DNA from: Saccharofermentans sp.
GTDB taxonomy: Bacteria > Bacillota > Clostridia > Saccharofermentanales > Saccharofermentanaceae
Direction of reading: 5' to 3'
NCBI GenBank assembly: GCA_024403675.1
Contig: JAKSRH010000017.1
Span: 1-34,149, forward strand
Length of the DNA: 34,149 nucleotides
Position numbers and translations under genes: made by a program. Within the stretch, counting starts at the first letter, position 1. Each line of letters begins with the position of its first letter. Under the pieces are notes generated by a model. That model was not told the DNA's origin. It made no database searches and saw only the letters and a list, made by a program, of their open reading frames with translations. Below are positions 8,706-19,055 of the stretch, piece after piece.

Positions 8706-9362
8706 ATGAAACTTAACAAGAAAACAACTATTATCACTATCGCATCCGCTATGGTTATCGCTGCCATTGCACTCGGTATAACATTAGGAAGTGGTATTAA
8801 CAAAAATAAATCTACTAAAAAGAACAGACATAATGTCAGAGCTGATGCTACTAACTCTTTGCTACCGTCTAATGAAGATAATATCTTTGGTATAAAAAGT
8901 GTTATTGAAGATAATGGAAACATCATCTTAGTATTTGATAATGATATGATTCTTGAAAACTGCGATAACGGTATTTATGGATTTAGCGTATTCTACTATA
9001 ACGCAGATGATCCTGAAGTTATGCCATGCGACTCAATTACATTATCATATAGAAATAAAAAAGATGGTTCTATATTAAAAGAAAAAATGGAGTACGATAA
9101 CGATACTTTTACAGTTCAACGAACAAAAACACAGACTATCATCACACTCAGACCAAGTGAGGCAGATCTCGATAATCTTACTTCAATTTCTTTCAGCAAC
9201 TGTGGCGATTATTCCGAGATCAATCTTCTTTCCCCATGTCTCTACTATATAACCTACGGTGGTGATTGTAGCAACGAATACACTCAGTACTTTGAACAAA
9301 ACAGCAAGACTTGGAGCGAAGTCGAATCCGAATTCAGAGTATATGAAATATGTGAAGAATAA
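8706..9362 (+). CDS. Secreted or membrane-anchored protein, unknown function
   Basis: This 218-residue protein has an N-terminal signal or anchor (MKLNKK, then hydrophobic residues about 8-28) and a Lys/Asn-rich linker. The extracellular part of about 170 residues has alternating strand patterns (NIILVFDNDMIL, GFSVFYY, QTIITLRPS), an acidic overall composition and four cysteines. AGGAG is positioned correctly before the ATG at 8706. The fold may be a beta-sandwich, but I recognise no family. It is a single gene, divergent from the DUF1295 gene and convergent with the atp operon. The 146-base gap on its left shows nothing else clear. Confidence 0.75.
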   Translation: MKLNKKTTIITIASAMVIAAIALGITLGSGINKNKSTKKNRHNVRADATNSLLPSNEDNIFGIKSVIEDNGNIILVFDNDMILENCDNGIYGFSVFYYNADDPEVMPCDSITLSYRNKKDGSILKEKMEYDNDTFTVQRTKTQTIITLRPSEADLDNLTSISFSNCGDYSEINLLSPCLYYITYGGDCSNEYTQYFEQNSKTWSEVESEFRVYEICEE

Positions 9363-9413
9363 ATTTGCCAATACAATGAGTTGTTTTAAAATATAGCATC
9401 GCATATTATTCGG

Positions 9414-9471
9414 TTTTGCAACTTTTATTTATCACAAACTGTAGTATTTTTGATACTTCGAAGTTGCAAAA
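9414..9471. repeat. Long inverted repeat with nested hairpin between the 8706 gene and atpC
   Basis: TTTTGCAACTT (9414-9424) is a perfect 11-base inverted match to AAGTTGCAAAA (9461-9471). Inside the 36-base loop a second stem forms from AGTAT (9443-9447) and ATACT (9453-9457). No T run follows on either strand, so it is not a standard terminator, but it could end the transcript of the 8706 gene or bind a protein. Confidence 0.6.
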
Positions 9472-9494
9472 TGACCATTGTAATTTTTACACAC

Positions 9495-9532
9495 AAAAAA
9501 GCTGTCCCAAAACCACTTGGTTTTGAGACAGC
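9495..9532 (-). terminator. Intrinsic terminator of the ATP synthase operon
   Basis: The arms 9501-9514 and 9519-9532 pair with one mismatch across a four-base loop. On the minus strand six T residues follow (A run at 9495-9500). It lies 19 bases beyond the atpC stop, confirming that the short epsilon gene truly ends the operon. Confidence 0.92.
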
Positions 9533-9550
9533 CACATCATTTATATAAGA

Positions 9551-9820
9551 TTATTTTTTCTTGAATAAGTCCTTATCACCAACTAAGAGGGTAACGGAAT
9601 CTGTCCCAACATTAAGGATTCCCGTCTTGATTTGTCCCTCTAGTTCTTCCTCATTAGGAAGAGTTACAACGCACTTACCAGGCTTTACCGTGGTAACAAA
9701 TGGTACGTGCCCTCCGAATACGGCCAAGTCGCCCTCAGCCCCTCTAAGGGAAAGGGCGATTACTTTGTCGTTAAATACTTCACCATCAGGTGACATTACC
9801 TTAAGCTGATATTCTCTCAT
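9551..9820 (-). CDS. atpC: F1 ATP synthase epsilon subunit, short form
   Basis: This 89-residue protein is the N-terminal beta-sandwich of epsilon: MREYQLKVMSPDGEVF, the conserved AEGDLAVFGGHVPFVTTVKPG loop region, and GILNVGTDSVTLLVGD. Usual epsilon subunits are about 130-140 residues, with a C-terminal pair of helices that can block rotation. Here the chain stops with KDLFKKK, directly after the sandwich. A terminator follows within 20 bases, so this is a natural short form rather than a visible frameshift. Short epsilon subunits are known in some other bacteria (for example green sulfur bacteria). The gene starts three bases after the atpD stop. Loss of the helices implies that auto-inhibition by epsilon is absent or works differently (inference). 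Confidence 0.95.
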   Translation of the reverse strand: MREYQLKVMSPDGEVFNDKVIALSLRGAEGDLAVFGGHVPFVTTVKPGKCVVTLPNEEELEGQIKTGILNVGTDSVTLLVGDKDLFKKK

Positions 9821-9823
9821 AAC

Positions 9824-12120
<2,297 letters not shown>

Positions 12121-12124
12121 CGTA

Positions 12125-13624
12125 TTAGTTCTTCTCTGTCATTTTTGTGAGGATTTCCTTAAGCTCATCCTCATCTTCACTAGTCCAGTTGCCACCAACA
12201 ATTCGGCGCATCCAGTCCTTATGCTCATGATCAAGAACCTGATAAAGTTCCTGCTCAAATTCCTTAATCTTATTTACAGGAAGGTTATTGAGATAACCCT
12301 TGATAACTGCATAGATGATAGCAACCTGACCACCTACAGCTACAGGACTATTAATTCCCTGCTTCAATACCTCTACAATTCTCTCACCTAATGCGAGACG
12401 AGCCTTTGTATCCTTATCAAGGTCAGAACCAAACTGAGAGAACTCCTGAAGCTCTCTATACTGAGAATAGAGAAGCTTAAGCTCACCAGATACCTTCTTC
12501 ATAGCCTTAACCTGAGCAGAACCACCAACTCGGCTTACAGAAATACCTGGGTTAATAGCAGGAATAATACCGGAGTGGAACATTTCCGTCTCAAGGAAGA
12601 TCTGTCCATCTGTGATAGAAATAACATTTGTAGGGATATAAGCAGATACGTCACCTGCCTGTGTCTCTACGATAGGAAGTGCAGTAATAGAACCGCCTCC
12701 GAAAGCGTCATCTACGCATGCAGCTCTCTCCAAAAGTCTAGAGTGGAGATAGAATACATCACCAGGATAAGCCTCACGTCCTGGAGGTCTTCTGATGAGA
12801 AGGGAGAGTGCACGATAAGCTACAGCGTGCTTAGAAAGGTCATCATAAATGATAAGTACATCCTTACCCTGCTCTCTAAAATACTCAGCCATAGCACATC
12901 CAGAATATGGAGCAATATACTGAATAGGAGCACTCTCTGCAGCAGTAGCAGATACTACAATTGTATAAGACATAGCACCTGCTCTTGTTAACTCCTGAAC
13001 GAGCTGAACTACGGAAGTAGCCTTCTGTCCAATAGCAACATAAATACAGATAACATTCTCATCCTTCTGGTTAATAATTGTATCTACAGCAATCTGTGTC
13101 TTACCTGTCTGACGGTCACCGATAATAAGCTCACGCTGACCTCTACCGATAGGAATCATGGAGTCGATAGCCTTAATACCTGTCTGAAGTGGTCTATCTA
13201 CGCTGTGACGCTCGATAATACCAGGAGCTTCTGCCTCTACTGGCTTAAATCCATCGTTATAAATAGCGCCCTTACCATCAATAGGCTCACCAAGTGGATT
13301 TACTACTCTTCCGAGGAATCCGTCACCGACAGGCACAGACAATACAGTACCTGTTCTCTTAACCTTAGTACCCTCTCTGATATCATTCTTATCAGAAAGA
13401 ATCGCTACAGATACTGTCTCGCTTTCAAGGTTCTGCGCAAGACCTACTGAGCCATCTTCAAACTCAAGAAGCTCTGTAGCCATACAGTTACGAAGACCAT
13501 ATACACTTGCAATACCGTCTCCTACGAGAACTACAGTACCAACCTCGCCCATGTCGACGCGATTCTTATAATTCTTAATTTGTTCCTTAAGGATATTACT
13601 GATTTCTTCTGGCTTTCTGCTCAT
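12125..13624 (-). CDS. atpA: F1 ATP synthase alpha subunit
   Basis: This 499-residue subunit has the non-catalytic P-loop GDRQTGKT (169-176), the [18 protein letters not shown] stretch, the Walker B strand [13 protein letters not shown] and the alpha signature [17 protein letters not shown]. The length is typical. Only one base separates its ATG from the atpH stop, consistent with coupled translation. It forms the alternating alpha3beta3 ring of F1. Confidence 0.99.
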   Translation of the reverse strand: MSRKPEEISNILKEQIKNYKNRVDMGEVGTVVLVGDGIASVYGLRNCMATELLEFEDGSVGLAQNLESETVSVAILSDKNDIREGTKVKRTGTVLSVPVGDGFLGRVVNPLGEPIDGKGAIYNDGFKPVEAEAPGIIERHSVDRPLQTGIKAIDSMIPIGRGQRELIIGDRQTGKTQIAVDTIINQKDENVICIYVAIGQKATSVVQLVQELTRAGAMSYTIVVSATAAESAPIQYIAPYSGCAMAEYFREQGKDVLIIYDDLSKHAVAYRALSLLIRRPPGREAYPGDVFYLHSRLLERAACVDDAFGGGSITALPIVETQAGDVSAYIPTNVISITDGQIFLETEMFHSGIIPAINPGISVSRVGGSAQVKAMKKVSGELKLLYSQYRELQEFSQFGSDLDKDTKARLALGERIVEVLKQGINSPVAVGGQVAIIYAVIKGYLNNLPVNKIKEFEQELYQVLDHEHKDWMRRIVGGNWTSEDEDELKEILTKMTEKN

Positions 13625-13625
13625 A

Positions 13626-14153
13626 TTAAGATATCTCTTCCTTTATGTTTTTAAGGTTCTTACGAACGCTTCCGTCAAAATGTTTACCGTCAACTGTAAC
13701 AGCCAAACCACCGATAAGAGATTTATCGATAATATATTCTGCTTCAATTCTCTTACCTGTAACGGCCTGAAGCTTAGAAATAAGTCTTCGCTTCTGATCG
13801 TCACTAAGTTCTATAGCACTTGTAACAACTGCCTTGGAATAACGCATATACTCTTCATACATTGCTTCAAACTCATCAATAGTAGGAAGAATTGTGTATG
13901 AATCACCGTGCTCGCAAATAATGTTCAAGAAAGAGAACACATCATCACAGACTCTGCTCTCAAATACTTCTCTGAGACATTCAAAACGCTCAGACTTAGG
14001 AATCGCTGGATTAATAAGGTACTCCATAAATCCAGTGTTATCATCAAAAGCCTCACGAAGACTTAAAAAGTCATCATGAATCTCCGCTATGGAATTATTC
14101 TCCAAAGCGATTGCAAACATAGCGAGTGCGTATTCTTTAGCGTTACCGTTCAT
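13626..14153 (-). CDS. atpH: F1 ATP synthase delta subunit
   Basis: This 175-residue subunit links F1 to the peripheral stalk. It has an N-terminal helical domain ([16 protein letters not shown], then [19 protein letters not shown]) and the C-terminal signature with [20 protein letters not shown] followed by [18 protein letters not shown]. Its start overlaps the atpF stop by one base (TAATG), so translation is probably coupled. Confidence 0.97.
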   Translation of the reverse strand: MNGNAKEYALAMFAIALENNSIAEIHDDFLSLREAFDDNTGFMEYLINPAIPKSERFECLREVFESRVCDDVFSFLNIICEHGDSYTILPTIDEFEAMYEEYMRYSKAVVTSAIELSDDQKRRLISKLQAVTGKRIEAEYIIDKSLIGGLAVTVDGKHFDGSVRKNLKNIKEEIS

Positions 14154-14653
14154 TATGCTTCCTCCATATTATCGATGAAGGAATCAATGAGATCCTTATG
14201 GTCATCCATATTAATCTCACGACCGATAATCTTCTCAGAAATAGCAGCAGATACGCCAACGATTTCCTGCTTAATTGTCTCCTGAGCATCACGCTTATCT
14301 CTCTCTGCCTCGGCCTTAGCCTTACGAATGATAGACTCAGCTTTCTCACGTGACTCATAAAGCATAACCTCAGAACGACGGTCTGCTTTCTCTACAGCAT
14401 TCTTAATGATCTCATCAGCCTTATCATCAGCTGTCTTCATCTTCTCTTCCCATGAAGCCTTAATCTCATTAGCTTCATCAGTAGCTTTCTCAGCCTTGTC
14501 ATACTCAGCCTGAATCTCTGACTCACGCTTAGCCAAGATTTCCTTTACTGGCTTGAACAAGAATCTCTTGAAGAGGAAGAACAAAATAGCCAGGTTGGCA
14601 AGAGATATTAAAATCTGCCAAATATTAAGTGAAATAACATCTAAGTTGTTCAT
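14153..14653 (-). CDS. atpF: Fo ATP synthase b subunit
   Basis: This 166-residue subunit has a single N-terminal membrane helix (about residues 9-31: IWQILISLANLAILFFLF). A long charged coiled coil rich in Glu, Lys and Ala (about 35-145) follows, as expected for the peripheral stator stalk. AGGTGT sits directly before the ATG. It lies between atpE (7 bases upstream) and atpH (one-base overlap). Only one b-type gene is present, so b probably forms a homodimer. Confidence 0.96.
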   Translation of the reverse strand: MNNLDVISLNIWQILISLANLAILFFLFKRFLFKPVKEILAKRESEIQAEYDKAEKATDEANEIKASWEEKMKTADDKADEIIKNAVEKADRRSEVMLYESREKAESIIRKAKAEAERDKRDAQETIKQEIVGVSAAISEKIIGREINMDDHKDLIDSFIDNMEEA

Positions 14654-14660
14654 ACACCTA

Positions 14661-14948
<288 letters not shown>

Positions 14949-14988
14949 TTACAATTACCTCCAAAAATATAATCGTTGTTTATAATTT

Positions 14989-15861
14989 TTACTTTATGTT
15001 TTTTGCTTCAAGTCTAGCTTTCTTCAAAGCCTTACGTCTGAAGTATTCGTCAGCAGGGAATGCACTAGAAACATAATTCATCGTCAACATAGCGAAGATA
15101 AATGCCTGTAAGCAACCACTGAACAAATCGAAATAAATAGAGAAAATAGCAGGAAGTCCAATTCTTAACAAATAGCCACCTAATGCACCTGGCAACCAGC
15201 CAAAAATCAAACTAGATGCTCCGCTAAGAGCTGTTCCAATCAAGATTGAAATAACAAATCCTGAAATAACATTTCCGTAATGACGAAGCGCCATAGAAAC
15301 AGGAGTAGCAATTTCTCCAATAATATTCATAGGAGTCATTACTGGAATTGGCTCTGTAAAGCCCTTCAAGTAATAGAGAGGTCCTGCCTTCATCTTATAA
15401 TATGTAATGAGAATAAATACGAGAATCGCCCATCCAGATACTACATTAAGATCTGATGTCGCTGGATAAAGTCCAAGGAGTGACTGAAGGCTAGTCATAG
15501 CAGACAATCCCATGATAGCAGCAATAAAAGGACCAAAGCCCATGAACATCTCACCCATGCTAGATCTAACGAGGCCCTCTACCTTCTCTACTATAAACTC
15601 AGCAATAATCTGTCTAACTCCGATATTCTTAGTCTTCATTCCATGTGTAAGGAATAGACATAAGAAGAAAAGAGAGAGAAGCACCGCCCATGAATTAACC
15701 TGTGATTCTGTGATAGGAAGACCGCCAAATGGCAAATCAATTGTGAAGAAGATATGTGCACCTGAAATAGCAATACCTTCAGACGCAGGAATAAATGCTA
15801 CTTTAATTGCGATACTACATACAAGCGGAAGAATCGTCAAAATCAAAAGAAGGATTGTCAT
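14989..15861 (-). CDS. atpB: Fo ATP synthase a subunit
   Basis: This 290-residue polytopic subunit provides the ion channels next to the c ring. The essential arginine is Arg193 in PVSMALRHYGNVISG, and the last helix has the conserved GCLQAFIFAMLTMNYV. A basic C-terminal tail (RRKALKKARLEAKNIK) is cytoplasmic. AGGAGGTG precedes the ATG. That ATG overlaps the stop of the preceding subunit I gene as ATGA. Confidence 0.97.
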   Translation of the reverse strand: MTILLLILTILPLVCSIAIKVAFIPASEGIAISGAHIFFTIDLPFGGLPITESQVNSWAVLLSLFFLCLFLTHGMKTKNIGVRQIIAEFIVEKVEGLVRSSMGEMFMGFGPFIAAIMGLSAMTSLQSLLGLYPATSDLNVVSGWAILVFILITYYKMKAGPLYYLKGFTEPIPVMTPMNIIGEIATPVSMALRHYGNVISGFVISILIGTALSGASSLIFGWLPGALGGYLLRIGLPAIFSIYFDLFSGCLQAFIFAMLTMNYVSSAFPADEYFRRKALKKARLEAKNIK

Positions 15862-16274
15862 TCCTGAGCCACCTCCTGTGCTTTATTGTTAACATCCTTC
15901 TTCATTGTGAACACCTTGGAATAAACACCAATTGTCGCAAAGAATAAGGAAATAATAGTAGGGATAATATCAAAGCAAGGCACAAAATATGCAATAGCTA
16001 ATATTGCAAGGAGCATAAAATTTCTATATGTCTGTGAAAGTCTAGCTGTAGCACTTGCGTCCTTAGCATCCTTATCAAGGGCTTTCTGAAGACTGATACC
16101 CATAAGGAAGAAATTCAAAATGCCTGCGCCACCACCAAGAAGATTGCCCAAAAGCACTGTGTAATTCCAGTGATGGATAAACAAATATACCGCCTGCATC
16201 AATGCACTTAAGATAAGTACAACTATGGCGATATTCTTTGTCTCATTCTTGATTGCTGAATCGACCTTTGCCAA
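15858..16274 (-). CDS. atpI: ATP synthase subunit I (AtpI-like) membrane protein, TTG start
   Basis: This is the first gene of the atp operon and encodes 138 residues with four hydrophobic helices. It shows the GGGAGILNFFLMGISLQKAL segment typical of AtpI-like proteins that help assemble the c ring. The open frame extends to 16373 through a terminator-like hairpin, so I shortened it. A strong GGGGAGG at about 16282-16288 lies eight bases before the TTG at 16274, giving MAKVDSAIKNETKN. An in-frame ATG at 16295 lies before that ribosome site and has none of its own. The stop overlaps atpB as ATGA. Identity rests on position, size and topology. Confidence 0.85.
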   Translation of the reverse strand: MAKVDSAIKNETKNIAIVVLILSALMQAVYLFIHHWNYTVLLGNLLGGGAGILNFFLMGISLQKALDKDAKDASATARLSQTYRNFMLLAILAIAYFVPCFDIIPTIISLFFATIGVYSKVFTMKKDVNNKAQEVAQE

Positions 16275-16305
16275 GAAGACATCCTCCCCTAACATAATCT
16301 CTTGT

Positions 16306-16314
16306 ATTCTACCA
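16306..16314 (-). promoter_or_regulatory. Possible second atp promoter (TG-extended -10)
   Basis: On the minus strand TGGTAGAAT forms a TG-extended -10 about 30 bases before the atpI start. No good -35 box is visible. If used, it would start transcription after the leader hairpin and bypass it. Confidence 0.4.
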
Positions 16315-16338
16315 TAACAATCTAGCGAAGTAGATAGG

Positions 16339-16384
16339 TAAAAAATATAAAAACGGCGCCACTTTTTGTTCAAGTGACACCGTT
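16339..16384 (-). terminator. Terminator-like hairpin in the atp operon leader
   Basis: Arms 16352-16364 and 16372-16384 form a 13-base stem (with two G-U pairs in the minus-strand RNA) and a seven-base loop. On the minus strand it is followed by TTTTTATATTTTTT. No minus-strand gene lies upstream, because the next gene is divergent. So it sits between the best promoter and atpI, where it would act as an attenuator, or it is the end of an unseen short RNA. Confidence 0.7.
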
Positions 16385-16394
16385 GTCCGCACGT

Positions 16395-16439
16395 ATAATA
16401 CTACATATTGCCCAATTAATTCAACCTAATTAGTTGAAT
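16395..16439 (-). promoter_or_regulatory. Likely main atp operon promoter with overlapping palindrome
   Basis: On the minus strand a -35 TTGAAT (16419-16424) and a -10 TATTAT (16395-16400) are 18 bases apart. The -35 lies in one arm of the palindrome ATTCAAC-7 bases-GTTGAAT (16419-16439), a plausible operator. On the other strand a TATAAT at 16491-16496 could be the -10 of the divergent lipoprotein gene, but I find no clear -35 for it. Confidence 0.55.
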
Positions 16440-16541
16440 AGATTCCCTTTCGAAGCCGTAGCAAGGGTAAAAATACATGATATTTATTTTTATAATAGGC
16501 TCACTTAAGCTCAATTTAGACACCAAAAGGACTTTATCAAA

Positions 16542-17567
16542 ATGAAAAAGAAAATATTTGCGGCCGCTTTGGCTCTTTCCTTTATATTCGTAAGCACAGC
16601 TTGTGCTTCATTATCAGACGAAGAAGAAGACGTCGCTAAGACTAACGCGATTAATTATGTAAAAGAAAAGTATGGTTTTAAGGCCAAGGTCGAAGATGTA
16701 GAACCTGTTATCATTGACGGCATCTTCCCTTCCAAAGGAAATACAGCTAAAGTGTCTATGTCCTATAAAGGTGATGATTTTCTTGTATATGTTAGCCACC
16801 AAGAAGAATCCTCTCATGGTAAAGACAATTACCAGTGGCCTGAATTTACAGAAATCATTCAAGATGAGGTTTATGACCAAATAGATTGTGATGACGCAGA
16901 GATATATGTATCACTTGCTCTCGCTGATGAAAATGTCATGGATATTGATGACTACTATGACTCATGTCGTACAGAAATTAATGTATTAACTTCTGACATT
17001 AGTAATACTTCTATCGAGAATTTTGATGCTAGTTTTCTTGGCGACAATTACGAAGTATCCATCCGTGACTACAATAATTCGTTTAAAGGGGATTTTCCAA
17101 AGGAGGACGAATTCAGTTTCGTAGGATTGTATGACACTGAGCCACTTTATCTCGATAGCTATTCCATATATAGACCAGACGGAAATGAATTTGTCGAATA
17201 CGCTACCGCTGAGTTTGATGATTTTAAAATCATATATGACAAAAACGCGGATGTAACCCTCACCGAAATAGATGTTGATTACTCACAGTTTGACTACTCG
17301 ACAAAATACGGCAAGGATTTCGATTATCCATATTCTGGTATTCATGTTGAAACTTCAAAGGAAACAAGATTGTACTTCTATTTTTCTACAGACTTGATTC
17401 CAGATGACGATGACAACTATATCGTTGATATCTGGCAAGTTGGTAAGCAACATGTAAGCTCTTACGGAAGAGAATCCGACGTGCCTATTAAGGCGCCTGG
17501 CTACTATTCAGGCCATAAAGTTATTGAGGGTAGCGTGGATTTGGCTTTTGTTCTTAGAAGTTATTAA
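16542..17567 (+). CDS. Acidic lipoprotein, unknown function
   Basis: This 341-residue protein has a lipoprotein signal peptide with a lipobox ending at Cys21 (VSTAC). The mature part is strongly acidic, rich in Asp and Tyr, with segments such as DEEEDVA and LIPDDDDNY that could bind divalent cations. A KTNAINYVKEKYGFKAKVEDVEP segment resembles the start of small secreted domains found repeatedly in clostridial lipoproteins, but I cannot name the family. AAAGGA lies before the ATG. It is divergent from the atp operon and followed by a separate promoter, so it is probably a single-gene unit. The product is exposed on the cell surface. Confidence 0.8.
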   Translation: MKKKIFAAALALSFIFVSTACASLSDEEEDVAKTNAINYVKEKYGFKAKVEDVEPVIIDGIFPSKGNTAKVSMSYKGDDFLVYVSHQEESSHGKDNYQWPEFTEIIQDEVYDQIDCDDAEIYVSLALADENVMDIDDYYDSCRTEINVLTSDISNTSIENFDASFLGDNYEVSIRDYNNSFKGDFPKEDEFSFVGLYDTEPLYLDSYSIYRPDGNEFVEYATAEFDDFKIIYDKNADVTLTEIDVDYSQFDYSTKYGKDFDYPYSGIHVETSKETRLYFYFSTDLIPDDDDNYIVDIWQVGKQHVSSYGRESDVPIKAPGYYSGHKVIEGSVDLAFVLRSY

Positions 17568-17603
17568 GACGTACAGCAAGAGTTCCACACAGATTAAAAA
17601 ATT

Positions 17604-17632
17604 TTGTCTGTCCATTATTAGGTTCACATAAT
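17604..17632 (+). promoter_or_regulatory. Promoter for the MATE/EIIC operon
   Basis: TTGTCT (17604-17609) and CATAAT (17627-17632) are separated by 17 bases, giving a start point near 17640 and a leader of about 55 bases before the ATG at 17694. Confidence 0.55.
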
Positions 17633-17693
17633 ATACTTTTATCTCGAGAAAGTAATAACACCTTGGAAAGAACTCTAGAGAGATAAATAAATA

Positions 17694-19052
17694 ATGGAAA
17701 ACTCAGTATTTAATAGTGGATCTGTATCAAAAGCATATTTCAAGATGGCTGTGCCTGTAGTAATGGGCATGGTTATATCCATTGTTTATAACATCACTGA
17801 CACCTATTTCATTTCACACACTTATAACAACAACCTTATTGCAGGTGTGTCACTTTGTGCTCCGGTTTTCACTCTCCTTATGGCAATCGGTAATATCTTC
17901 GGCCAAGGTGGTAGCTCACTAATAAGTAGACTTCTTGGCAAAAATGACACAAAAAACCTCCACAAAGTTAGTTCATTCTGTTTTTACGCCAGCATCTTAA
18001 TGGGCGCTATTATTGGCATGATTATGCTTATTTTCCGCAAAGGATTCGTTAACCTACTTGGCGCTGACAATAATTCATTCGAATACGCTTTAGAGTATTT
18101 TACTTGGATGGCAGCAGGTTCTCCTCTTGTGGTGCTTTCTTTTATTCACTCCAATTTACTTAGAGCTGAAGGCATGTCTACACAATCTATGATTAGTACT
18201 GTCTCTGGATCTATAGTAAACATTATCCTCGACCCTATACTTATTTTTAATCTAAACTTAGGTGCTTCTGGTGCAGCAATTGCTACACTTTGCGGTTATG
18301 TTTTCACCAATCTTTATTGCTTAATTATTGTTTTCACCAAGAGCAAGGCACTCTCTGTTAATCCAAAGATTTGCCATATCTCTAGCGAATTTATAAGTCA
18401 GATTTTTGGCGTAGGCACTTCTGCTGCCCTTTCCAATGTAACCCAAAGTGTGTGCGTAATCCTTATGAATCAGTTCCTCAAAGACTATGGCACAGACGCT
18501 GTCGCAGCCATGGGAATCGCACAAAAAGTAAACATGATTGTCATGCTAATTATCGTTGGATTCTCCTTTGGTGGTGCACCACTTGTTGGTTACTACTATG
18601 GCGCTAATAAGAAAAATAAACTCAAAAAGTTACTTAGCTTCGTACTTAAATTCCTTTGCTCCACGGCAATCGTATTATCTGCACTTATGATTATTTTGGC
18701 TCCTATTATTTTGAAGGGATTTATCAAGGAACCTGATATGCTTAAAACTGCTACCTTCATGTTAAGAAGTCAGGTAGTAAGTATGGTGCTTATGGCGATT
18801 ATTCTTTTCATTCAGATTATTTTCCAGGCAACTGGTAAAAGTGGTCCAGCCCTTGTGCTCTCACTTTCTCGTCAGGGTGTCATTTTTGTAATCGTAATCT
18901 TTATCGCACGAGCCTTACTCGGATTTAACGGAATCCTTTTTTCGCAGGCAATATCTGATGTAGTATCAGTTGCTATTGCACTCCTCCTTTATAAGTCATA
19001 CTTTGGTGGAGGCAAATTAGTAGAAAACTCAAATTCAGAACATGAGGAATAA
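17694..19052 (+). CDS. MATE-family multidrug/metabolite exporter
   Basis: This 452-residue protein has about twelve membrane helices in two homologous halves. Hallmarks are PVVMGMVISIVYNITDTYFI in helix one, GQGGSSLISRLLGK, and the second-half equivalent GFSFGGAPLVGYYYGANKK. MATE proteins export cationic drugs or metabolites in exchange for Na+ or H+. Given the likely Na+ economy of this cell, Na+ coupling is possible but not shown. The ribosome site (AGAGAG) is weak. The gene is followed after three bases by the EIIC gene, and its last codons contain the ribosome site of that gene, so the two are co-expressed. Confidence 0.93.
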   Translation: MENSVFNSGSVSKAYFKMAVPVVMGMVISIVYNITDTYFISHTYNNNLIAGVSLCAPVFTLLMAIGNIFGQGGSSLISRLLGKNDTKNLHKVSSFCFYASILMGAIIGMIMLIFRKGFVNLLGADNNSFEYALEYFTWMAAGSPLVVLSFIHSNLLRAEGMSTQSMISTVSGSIVNIILDPILIFNLNLGASGAAIATLCGYVFTNLYCLIIVFTKSKALSVNPKICHISSEFISQIFGVGTSAALSNVTQSVCVILMNQFLKDYGTDAVAAMGIAQKVNMIVMLIIVGFSFGGAPLVGYYYGANKKNKLKKLLSFVLKFLCSTAIVLSALMIILAPIILKGFIKEPDMLKTATFMLRSQVVSMVLMAIILFIQIIFQATGKSGPALVLSLSRQGVIFVIVIFIARALLGFNGILFSQAISDVVSVAIALLLYKSYFGGGKLVENSNSEHEE

Positions 19053-19055
19053 CTT

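Noticed and set aside
15275..16373. Longer AtpI reading frame starting at 16373
   Set aside because: The extra codons run through a terminator-like hairpin and the U-rich tract; the ribosome site points to TTG at 16274.
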